From assembly GCF_003014755.1 (NCBI RefSeq), contig NZ_PYAW01000002.1, positions 1,426,001 to 1,490,000 on the forward strand: a stretch of DNA of 64,000 bases, given 5' to 3'. Below, piece after piece: positions 58,154-64,000 of the stretch (positions within the stretch are counted from its first letter, which is position 1; every line of letters starts with the position of its first letter). Position numbers and translations under genes: made by a program. This stretch comes from Chitinophaga niastensis. Lineage in GTDB: Bacteria; Bacteroidota; Bacteroidia; Chitinophagales; Chitinophagaceae. The notes below the pieces were generated by a model. It was not told the DNA's origin and did no database searches. It saw nothing but the letters and a program-made list of their open reading frames with translations.

Positions 58154-58206
58154 TTATTTTAATCGTTATTGAATGTGATTACACTACAATAATGATCGGT
58201 AGGACA
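58154..58206 (-). promoter_or_regulatory. AhpD-like gene leader: conserved block and TGTCCTA word
   Basis: 58154-58176 repeats the block at 57616-57639. Further upstream, TGTCCTA (minus strand, 58200-58206) also occurs in front of the DoxX gene (55954-55960). ECF42 promoters described in actinomycetes have a TGTC-type -35 element, so TGTCCTA is a candidate -35 for the sigma factor here; no consistent -10 was found. Confidence 0.35.
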
Positions 58207-58453
58207 GAAATTGGACATCTTCCGAAAAAAAATTTTAAACAACCCGGAAAAGCTGCAATCGACACAATTTATTTATGTAAAATATAATTATATATATTCA
58301 TTCGTATCAGACAATAATGATTGTTTTTTGATAAAGTGCTGCCGCTGTGCGAGGATGCCTCAGAAAGATTACCGGAAGATCTGCAAGGCAGATTAGGCAA
58401 GATTCCCCGTAAGGTAAAAGCAAAAATGTAATTTCTTTTTAAATAGTATATGG
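58207..58453. other. Gap without a supported gene
   Basis: An open frame of 61 codons (58211-58396) has no family features and ends in a Cys/Arg-rich tail; not annotated as a gene. AT-rich sequence otherwise. Confidence 0.4.
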
Positions 58454-58483
58454 AAAGGCTGGAGTTATATCCGGCCTTTTCGC
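58454..58483 (-). terminator. Terminator-like hairpin downstream of DUF1801 gene
   Basis: AAAGGCTGGA-GTTATA-TCCGGCCTTT forms 10 bp with one G-U pair and a T tail on the plus strand; it is located 27 nt beyond the DUF1801 stop codon on the minus strand, where A residues at its left side supply the U-tract. Confidence 0.65.
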
Positions 58484-58509
58484 TTAGGTACCTGGAACGG
58501 CAATCCCCC

Positions 58510-58878
58510 TTACTTTTTCTCTTTGGGTTTTAGATTCTGCTGTACCCTATATTTTACAATTTTGGTTATCAGGCCTAAAGGCATTGGTTGGTTCAGCGGA
58601 AATTGAATCGAACCTTTTCCTGTTTTGTAAACAGAAATTTCTTTTTTTAATGCTTCATCAACTATCGGTAGCGGATAAAACCCGATATGATTTTTGAAAG
58701 CTGCAAAGTAAACCAGGTTACCTTTAAGCGCGAAAGCAGGCATGGCATAACTGATTTTTTCTGTTGCATCAGGCGCTGCTTTTTTAATAGTCGCACGAAC
58801 CTGTTCCAAAATTATTTGAATCTCTTTTGGAAAACCGGCGATATATTCGTCAATGTCGTTCGGTTTGGTTGTTATCAT
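58510..58878 (-). CDS. DUF1801 (YdhG/Fra-like) protein
   Basis: 122 residues. DIDEYIAGFPKEIQIILEQV then RATIKKAAPDATEKISYAMP and FALKGNLVYFAAFKNHIGFY are the characteristic blocks of the DUF1801/YdhG family, ending in SIQFPLNQPMPLGLITKIVK. Relatives include the Bacillus Fra protein proposed as an intracellular iron chaperone, but most are uncharacterised. Small, cytoplasmic, single gene with its own terminator. Confidence 0.85.
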   Translation of the reverse strand: MITTKPNDIDEYIAGFPKEIQIILEQVRATIKKAAPDATEKISYAMPAFALKGNLVYFAAFKNHIGFYPLPIVDEALKKEISVYKTGKGSIQFPLNQPMPLGLITKIVKYRVQQNLKPKEKK

Positions 58879-59102
58879 ACGATTACATTTTTTTGTCTGT
58901 CAGTGTTATAAGGATTGATGACCAGTGAGATGGATAGTGCCTCGTCTTGCGGTGTTTCCTATTGCCTGAAGATGTCTTACTCCCGTGCTTATTATTTTTT
59001 AAGCAACCGTTTGGTTGCAAATATACGCGCTACTATTCGGTTTCTCAAATTTTTCATTTTTTTAGCACAATAAATTAATCCCGTTTTTTTATAGCTTTAG
59101 CG

Positions 59103-59124
59103 GATGGCGATGATGAACGCCATC
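59103..59124. promoter_or_regulatory. Inverted repeat upstream of the methyltransferase gene
   Basis: GATGGCG-ATGATGAA-CGCCATC, a 7-bp inverted repeat 16 nt before the ATG at 59140. It could be an operator or 5' leader hairpin. Confidence 0.4.
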
Positions 59125-59139
59125 ATATAAACTATAAGC

Positions 59140-59940
59140 ATGAAAAATGAAGCAACTGAAAGAGCTAAGATGCCAAAAGGAACATCCGCAGTATTAGACA
59201 GCAGGAGTTTGCAAAATAGTTATGCTACCTTAATCCCCATCCTGAAAAAGGGAATGAGGGTGTTGGATGTAGGCTGCGGCACTGGCGCCATTTCAGCAGG
59301 TATTGCCAATGTGGTTGGTGAAGAGGGATATGTTGTTGGCATAGATAGTAGCGATCATTTAATTGCTAAGGGAAAAGCGGATTATGCAGCTATCAGTAAT
59401 TTAGAATTAATTGAAACAGATTTATTTAAGTACAACCCGGCAGAAAAATTTGACCTGATTGTTTCTGCCCGTGTGTTACAGTGGTTAAGCAACCCTGAAG
59501 AAGCTTTGCTGAAATTTAAAGACTTATTAAAGCCCGATGGCGAAATATCAATTTTAGATTATAACCATACTGCATTAGAATGGAAACCGGCCCCACCAGC
59601 AAGTATGGCGAGGTTTTATAAAGCCTTTTTAAACTGGCGCGCAGATGCCGGCATGGACAATGAAATTGCTGATCACTTAGCAGCCTCCTTTCACCAATTA
59701 GGATTTCATTCAATAACAAGTTTAAATGCGAATGAAGTATATAAAAGGGGAGAGGAATCCTTTATAGATAAAGCCGGCATCTGGTCAAAAGTGGCGGAGT
59801 CAAGAGGCCTGCAAATGGTAGAAGGCGGGTATATTACTGATGAGGAACGTATGAATGCAATAGCCGATTATAATGCGTGGATAGCGGATGATGCTGAATG
59901 GATGATGATGAAATTGAATGATATCCGGGCTAAAATTTAG
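59140..59940 (+). CDS. Class I SAM-dependent methyltransferase
   Basis: 266 residues. SAM-binding motif I is MRVLDVGCGTGAISAGIANV (about 42-61), followed by acidic loop VGIDSSDHLI, motif IV region FDLIVSARVLQWLSNPEEAL and DLLKPDGEISILDYNHT as motif post-II. The C-terminal ~90 residues form a helical substrate cap. The Methyltransf_25/11-type core says nothing definite about the substrate. It is a single gene ending in a strong terminator shared with the convergent OmpA-like gene. Confidence 0.88.
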   Translation: MKNEATERAKMPKGTSAVLDSRSLQNSYATLIPILKKGMRVLDVGCGTGAISAGIANVVGEEGYVVGIDSSDHLIAKGKADYAAISNLELIETDLFKYNPAEKFDLIVSARVLQWLSNPEEALLKFKDLLKPDGEISILDYNHTALEWKPAPPASMARFYKAFLNWRADAGMDNEIADHLAASFHQLGFHSITSLNANEVYKRGEESFIDKAGIWSKVAESRGLQMVEGGYITDEERMNAIADYNAWIADDAEWMMMKLNDIRAKI

Positions 59941-59966
59941 ATCTACGCATATCGAAGAAGACATAA

Positions 59967-59998
59967 AAAAAACCGCATCTGCCAGGATGCGGTTTTTT
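59967..59998. terminator. Bidirectional terminator between methyltransferase and OmpA genes
   Basis: AAAAAACCGCATC-TGCCAG-GATGCGGTTTTTT is a perfect 13-bp hairpin with A and T tails between convergent genes. Confidence 0.92.
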
Positions 59999-60006
59999 AT
60001 TATCAG

Positions 60007-60537
60007 TTAATTTTTTACATCATACAATATCACAAACTCCACTCTTCTGTTTTTTGCCTTACCGGCTTCTGTATCATTTGTGTCGATAGGGTCACGATCT
60101 GCCAGTCCCCAGGTAAACATTCTATCGTTGCTTACCTTATCTGTATTGAGCATTTGTTTTGCGGCAGTAGCGCGCTTTTCGGATAGCTCACGGTTGTAAT
60201 CGGCAGCGCCGGTATTATCTGTATGTCCGGTGATAAGGATCTTGGTTTTATTGTATTTGTTCAGCACATCAGCAAAATGTTCAAACGTTGGTTTGATCTT
60301 ATCATTCAGCTGATCCGATGAAGAGGCAAAGAGTACATTATTGGGGAAGATGACTTTCAGACTGTCCTTGATAATGCTTACATCTGCTTCATTCAATATA
60401 TTTTTCAATTCTTTGTACTGCTCATTCATATAAGCATGCTGACTGGTGCTTTTTTTTGAAGAAGCGCAGGAGGCCATAAAAGCAATGGCTATAACAGCGT
60501 ATAGGCCGTAACGTGAGGTCAATAACATTCTTTTCAT
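60007..60537 (-). CDS. OmpA-family lipoprotein
   Basis: 176 residues from the ATG at 60537; seven codons upstream are also open. Lipoprotein signal (AIAFMASCASSKKS) anchors a linker and a complete OmpA/MotB peptidoglycan-binding domain: PNNVLFASSSDQLNDKIKPT, KILITGHTDNTGAADYNREL then SEKRATAAKQMLN, and NRRVEFVIL. The Asp and Arg that contact diaminopimelate are present (HTDNTG, NRRVE). It tethers the outer membrane to peptidoglycan. A TACCTTTG promoter box lies 18 nt upstream of the start codon. Confidence 0.92.
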   Translation of the reverse strand: MKRMLLTSRYGLYAVIAIAFMASCASSKKSTSQHAYMNEQYKELKNILNEADVSIIKDSLKVIFPNNVLFASSSDQLNDKIKPTFEHFADVLNKYNKTKILITGHTDNTGAADYNRELSEKRATAAKQMLNTDKVSNDRMFTWGLADRDPIDTNDTEAGKAKNRRVEFVILYDVKN

Positions 60538-60555
60538 GTTGGATGTATTTGACCG

Positions 60556-60563
60556 CAAAGGTA
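60556..60563 (-). promoter_or_regulatory. -7 box TACCTTTG for the OmpA-like gene
   Basis: Exact TAnnTTTG match followed by C, 18 nt before the ATG on the minus strand. A TTG is found 17 nt further upstream, slightly shorter than the ideal 19. Confidence 0.6.
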
Positions 60564-60702
60564 TCTAAAATATAGATTATCAATATGTTGTGTTGATTAT
60601 CTTTAATATTTTAAAAAGCATATATGCGTTATAGTTATCTTCTGACAGCTATTCTTAAGGAAGCCAGGCAGGCAAGGGTTTGCAAAGTACTGCGTAATAA
60701 AC

Positions 60703-61677
60703 TCAGCGCTTTTCTTCTTCGCACAGCTTTTTCGCGCGTTCCAACTCTTCCCCTGGTGCTGTTGTATAATCAGGCTCAACACCTTTTCCTTCCCATGAAT
60801 CGGTAGTGCCGGGATAGGTAGTCGCAGCAATAGAAACAGATAGGAAGAGTGCATCATTCACGTAAAGAAAAGTGTTCATGTTGGCAGCACCTGCGGATGT
60901 TTGTCCGATTATTTTGGCGCGGTTGTTTTTTTGTAAGACAAAGGGAATCTCTTCTCCCGCAGAAACGGTTTTTTTATTGATAAGCACATACACCGGTTTC
61001 GTATAGGCTGGCTGCGTAAGCCAGTTCACTGTTTTCACCTTTTCCTCTATACCTGTCCGGTTACGGGATATCAGTATTGTTTTGCCGGGTGGCAAAAAGA
61101 AGCTCTCAAATACAGCGTCCACATCACTGCCACCACCAACATTATCCCGAAGGTCTATTATCAGTGCGCGTGTATTGGCTACAAATAACATCGTTGCATT
61201 TAGTAACGCCAGACTTTTACGTGAGATGTTAATTTCCGACAGCCTGATATAACCTATATTATCTTCCAGTATGCGCGTTTCACGGAAGCCATAGTTATTG
61301 ATTGCAGCTTGGGGACCGTAGAAAAACATATCATCTCCTGCGTCGGCAGTTGTATCCTTTGTCAGGAGGGACTTTGCCACGGCCGGTTTATTTCGCACAT
61401 ATAAGTGCCCGTCATGACTGAACCGTTTTAATATCCCTGTGGTCAGGGTATCCATCTCTTTCCATGAACTTACCTTGTCAAAAGCGCCTTGTCGCTGTTC
61501 TTGTAAAAGATGATCTGCAATAGCCTTCCCTTTTGCTTCGGAAACATAATTTTTCTCCAGCAGTACAGCTATTTTATTAATGGCAGCCAGCATTTCCGTT
61601 TTGGAAAAATCCTGTGCCTGCACATGGCCTGCTGCCAGTATACACAGCAACAGCGTGTTTACAATATATTTTTTCAT
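60703..61677 (-). CDS. S41-family peptidase
   Basis: 324 residues from the ATG at 61677, where MKKYIVNTLLLCILAAGHVQ gives a signal peptide. Helical N-terminal part (AAINKIAVLLEKNYVSEAKG), then the S41 core: ALIIDLRDNVGGGSDVDAVF and the catalytic region VYVLINKKTVSAGEEIPFVL, with Ser in SAGE, and GQTSAGAANMNTFLYV. This is the interphotoreceptor-retinoid-binding-protein/C-terminal processing protease type, without a PDZ domain. It probably degrades peptides in the periplasm. The AraC-type gene 73 nt upstream is on the same strand. Confidence 0.9.
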   Translation of the reverse strand: MKKYIVNTLLLCILAAGHVQAQDFSKTEMLAAINKIAVLLEKNYVSEAKGKAIADHLLQEQRQGAFDKVSSWKEMDTLTTGILKRFSHDGHLYVRNKPAVAKSLLTKDTTADAGDDMFFYGPQAAINNYGFRETRILEDNIGYIRLSEINISRKSLALLNATMLFVANTRALIIDLRDNVGGGSDVDAVFESFFLPPGKTILISRNRTGIEEKVKTVNWLTQPAYTKPVYVLINKKTVSAGEEIPFVLQKNNRAKIIGQTSAGAANMNTFLYVNDALFLSVSIAATTYPGTTDSWEGKGVEPDYTTAPGEELERAKKLCEEEKR

Positions 61678-61749
61678 AATTCTGGTGTGTGATAATATAT
61701 TGTAAAGTTGCATCAGGGACAGATAATGAAATTGTACCAGATTAACCTG

Positions 61750-62532
61750 CTATAATTTCATATAGTCACCTGGCCGGAAGCCGGTGTAAGATTTAAAGGC
61801 CCGGATAAAATGGCTCTGATCAAAAAAACCGCAGGTGTAGGCAATATCGGTAAGAGAGTGGTGTGATTGTTTCATCAGTGAAAGCGCTCTTTCTACTTTC
61901 AGCTTGCGGATGTAAACGCCCAGTGTGCAATGAAAGTAATGTGGGAAATAACGGGAGATGCTGACAGGGTGTAGTTGCAGGATGGCAGACAGTTCATCCA
62001 GCGTCAGATTTTCTTTCCAGCGATCGTGTAATAGCTCACGCAATTGATGGACCCATGCCGGTATTACACGGGTTTTGCCGGTAACCTCCGCACTGAATGC
62101 CTGCAGGAGTAATTGCTGGATGGCCACAACACTGCTGCTGTCACCTATCTTACTTTCGTTTCTGATCCTGAGCATGGCCAGTTTGAGATCAGGATGACCA
62201 GCAGATGCCTGGTTAAAATCCAGCTCATATTGTTTTAAAAAAGTATCTCCTATCTCCACATTAATATTGAGGGAAGGAAGTTGTGTGTTCCTGTTACGGT
62301 GTATTTCCCCGCTGTTATAGAGTAGCACATCGCCGGGTTGCACACTGTATTCCTTGTGTGTCCGCTGTTCCAGGTTGCCACCTCTGGCGATAAAGGTGAT
62401 ATGATGATTTTCATGACAATGCCAGTCTTCAGAAACCTGCTGTTGGTACTCTGTTTCACTTACCACTACGCCGCCTGCTGAAAAGCTGGAGGTATTGGTA
62501 CCAAGATATATGGCTGTTTCAAGTGTTATCAT
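61750..62532 (-). CDS. AraC-family transcriptional regulator
   Basis: 260 residues. N-terminal cupin domain with CHENHHITFIARGGNLEQRT and YSVQPGDVLLYNSGEIHRNR; C-terminal HTH_18: LTLDELSAILQLHPVSISRY then FPHYFHCTLGVYIRKLKVER and the closing TDIAYTCGFFDQSHFIRAFK, KSYTGFRPGDY. The cupin may bind a small ligand. It lies between GT61 and the S41 peptidase genes, all on the same strand; whether it controls them is unknown. Confidence 0.92.
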   Translation of the reverse strand: MITLETAIYLGTNTSSFSAGGVVVSETEYQQQVSEDWHCHENHHITFIARGGNLEQRTHKEYSVQPGDVLLYNSGEIHRNRNTQLPSLNINVEIGDTFLKQYELDFNQASAGHPDLKLAMLRIRNESKIGDSSSVVAIQQLLLQAFSAEVTGKTRVIPAWVHQLRELLHDRWKENLTLDELSAILQLHPVSISRYFPHYFHCTLGVYIRKLKVERALSLMKQSHHSLTDIAYTCGFFDQSHFIRAFKSYTGFRPGDYMKL

Positions 62533-62560
62533 CTGTTACATGACTGTGTGCTCCGGAGCT

Positions 62561-63553
62561 TTAGTGCTCCATCAGCTGTAAAACCTTATCCAATTGTGTT
62601 GTATCAACAGTTATATCAGCAATATACGTATCCCTGGAAGAACCTTGATTAACAAGATAAAAATAATCCTGATCTACTGCTGATGCCAAAGAGAAAAAAC
62701 AATTGTTGTGATCATCTCCTTCATTCCGGAGTTCAAGAATCCGGCCATTGGGAGGCATAAAAAGCATGTTGGTTAACCCCGCACCATGTAGGCCTGCCAA
62801 TACTTTGGTGCGGGACATAATTTCCAGTTGTTTTTCGAAACTATAGTCCTCAAAAAAGTGGATTTCATAACCCCGCCTGAGCAGCACGGCTTGTACGGCA
62901 TCTTCGTTTGTGATCTTTCTTTTGGTAGCTTTCTGCCTGCTGATGTAAACTTTTCTATTAATTTCGTGTTCACTTTTTTGGATGAATTTATCCCGTATAA
63001 GTTGTATCAACGTTTTATTATAGTTCCCGGTAGGAGCAGTATAGCTGGGTACGATCAGTTCCTTTACCCTCACCCTTCTTCGTGGATCATAAAATATCAC
63101 CTCCACCTGGAGCATCCGCAGGCTTTGGGTGATATAAGGTTTGTCTGCATATCTTTTGGGAAGGATGACCGACGTGGTATTTTGCCAATCACCTGCTGTC
63201 AGCAGCCTTGGTAGCGCATCGGTGAGCCAGTGGAAGTACTCTGTACTCCATTCATTTATAACCCATATGGCACGCGGTATGGTATGTGCAGGTTTTAAAA
63301 AAAGTAAACGTCTTTTTAATAAGGACTTGTTGGAAACCTTCGATAAATGAGAATGGTGAAGGTAATAAGTGAAATGCCGCAGACTAAAAAAAGTGTCTTT
63401 GAGTATACTTACATTTTTAAATTTTGAAAGTGTTGTTTTATGTATAGGAGTTGTTAAAACCTTTTCAAATAAATGAAGATCATCTTTGTGCAGGTTAACC
63501 GGTTCCTTTCTTACAGCCAGATGGGCCTCATAAACAGTATTCTCAAATTCCAT
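62561..63553 (-). CDS. GT61-family glycosyltransferase
   Basis: 330 residues. WVINEWSTEYFHWLTDALPR is a GT61 (DUF563) landmark, followed by RKVYISRQKATKRKITNEDA, then YEIHFFEDYSFEKQLEIMSR and the family signature VLAGLHGAGLTNMLFMPPNG with LELRN. GT61 enzymes transfer sugars such as xylose or GlcNAc from nucleotide donors; bacterial members take part in capsule or surface glycan synthesis. The next gene upstream at the window edge may belong to the same glycan cluster. Confidence 0.88.
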   Translation of the reverse strand: MEFENTVYEAHLAVRKEPVNLHKDDLHLFEKVLTTPIHKTTLSKFKNVSILKDTFFSLRHFTYYLHHSHLSKVSNKSLLKRRLLFLKPAHTIPRAIWVINEWSTEYFHWLTDALPRLLTAGDWQNTTSVILPKRYADKPYITQSLRMLQVEVIFYDPRRRVRVKELIVPSYTAPTGNYNKTLIQLIRDKFIQKSEHEINRKVYISRQKATKRKITNEDAVQAVLLRRGYEIHFFEDYSFEKQLEIMSRTKVLAGLHGAGLTNMLFMPPNGRILELRNEGDDHNNCFFSLASAVDQDYFYLVNQGSSRDTYIADITVDTTQLDKVLQLMEH

Positions 63554-63590
63554 GGCAGTCTGTTAATTAATATACAAAGGTAGCAATTAA

Positions 63591-64000
63591 TTATAGCGTA
63601 GTGTAACCAGCCCTGAAATTATAAAAGACATGATTATTTCCCTTAATTACCAGGATGGCCATGTCTTTTGTTATCAGGGAGATATCAATATCAGGATAAG
63701 ACTGCTTTACATTTTTTAAAGAAGCCATCTGACAAATTATCCCTTGAATAAAATGCATGATAGATAGCATCGTTATAAGTAGTACCGGGGCCAAAACGGG
63801 TATGTTCCGGATGATACAGGGACCATTTATCTTCTTCAATTTCAGTGGGCCACCAGTATTTAACGTTGCCACCATCTCTGATAACGTGTTCAGTAAGGTT
63901 TTGACCGGCATCCATATCCGGGAACATATTCATATCCGGATAATCAAGTGCTTTTAAATAGGCGGTTGATATGGCAAAAAAGAAAGGAGATACATACAGG
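63591..64000 (-). pseudogene. C-terminal part of an unidentified gene, apparently frameshifted
   Basis: Partial at the window end. The frame entering from 64000 reads SPFFFAISTAYLKALDYPDM ... WWPTEIEEDKWSLYHPEHTR ... NDAIYHAFYSRDNLSDGFFK and then ends early (KCKAVLS, stop at 63691). A second minus frame continues naturally as NVKQSYPDIDISLITKDMAI then LVIKGNNHVFYNFRAGYTTL to a stop at 63591. The switch coincides with an A6 run (T6 at 63712-63717), so one base appears gained or lost there. The family was not recognised; its place beside GT61 suggests a glycosyltransferase or related glycan enzyme (inference). Confidence 0.5.

Noticed and set aside
58211..58396. 61-codon plus-strand frame between AhpD-like and DUF1801 genes
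   Set aside because: No recognisable domain, unusual composition and no initiation signals; not enough support for a gene.
60603..60857. Minus-strand frame overlapping the end of the S41 peptidase gene
   Set aside because: It overlaps the conserved C-terminus of the S41 peptidase in another frame and has no family features.

Overview
The window looks like chromosome from a Bacteroidota member of the Chitinophagaceae, most likely Chitinophaga or a close relative. The supporting signs are a SusC/SusD pair with an adjacent ECF sigma factor and FecR-type anti-sigma factor, Bacteroidota-type promoters (TTG, 19 bp, TAnnTTTG; clearest in front of tRNA-Lys), a LytS/LytTR pair, large FtsX/MacB-like permeases, an AsmA protein over 1000 residues long, and moderate-to-low GC. 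There is no rRNA, CRISPR array or complete mobile element. Everything here was read by eye from sequence; family names rest on motif recognition, not on searches.

Layout. 1-14.4 kb is ordinary housekeeping and metabolism: the end of a PLP-dependent decarboxylase, an EamA exporter, GNAT, Nudix, an RlmB-type rRNA methyltransferase, HMG-CoA lyase, a GSCFA protein, an MFS carrier, a patatin-like phospholipase with an outer-membrane barrel, MiaE, BioF and a penicillin acylase-like Ntn hydrolase. Its intergenic gaps carry long palindromic elements of an apparently related family. 14.4-31 kb is an accessory zone starting at tRNA-Lys(UUU). It holds a decayed tyrosine integrase, a secreted metalloprotease fused to a mannose-lectin domain, the 3' end of a group II intron, several AT-rich orphan genes (one pair apparently split by a T8 frameshift), an ABC permease, a GC-rich cupin next to an SDR/AraC operon, a DUF2314-ankyrin protein, a transposase remnant, a double-glycine leader peptide gene with an internal stop, a secreted protein of 19-residue repeats, a glycosyltransferase and a truncated Crp-like gene.

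31-44 kb holds small stress and regulatory genes (DinB, Crp, SnoaL-like, AlkD-like), a giant AsmA protein, a DUF1254/DUF1214 gene broken by one in-frame TAA, a LytS/LytTR two-component pair, and a Crp / HAD / chloramphenicol acetyltransferase group. 44.2-54.5 kb is a compact polysaccharide utilization locus: ECF sigma factor (divergent), FecR, SusC with an STN domain, SusD, DUF1080 (3-keto-glycoside hydrolase type) and GH2. Glycan binding at SusC would signal through FecR to the sigma factor, while SusD, DUF1080 and GH2 bind and cleave the glycan. 54.6-59 kb includes TrmO, a tandem DoxX fusion and an ECF42-type sigma factor with its typical YciI/DGPF partner and an AhpD-like protein. 59-64 kb has a methyltransferase, an OmpA lipoprotein, an S41 peptidase, an AraC regulator, a GT61 glycosyltransferase and a frameshifted gene running off the end.

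The points most worth a second look are the palindromic elements whose terminal TGA supplies the stop codons of flanking genes, the interrupted cysteine-rich GG-leader peptide, the tRNA-Lys island remains, the split membrane-protein gene, the paired 22-bp direct repeats in front of the SDR/AraC operon, and the hairpin placed just before the ECF42 sigma start codon.
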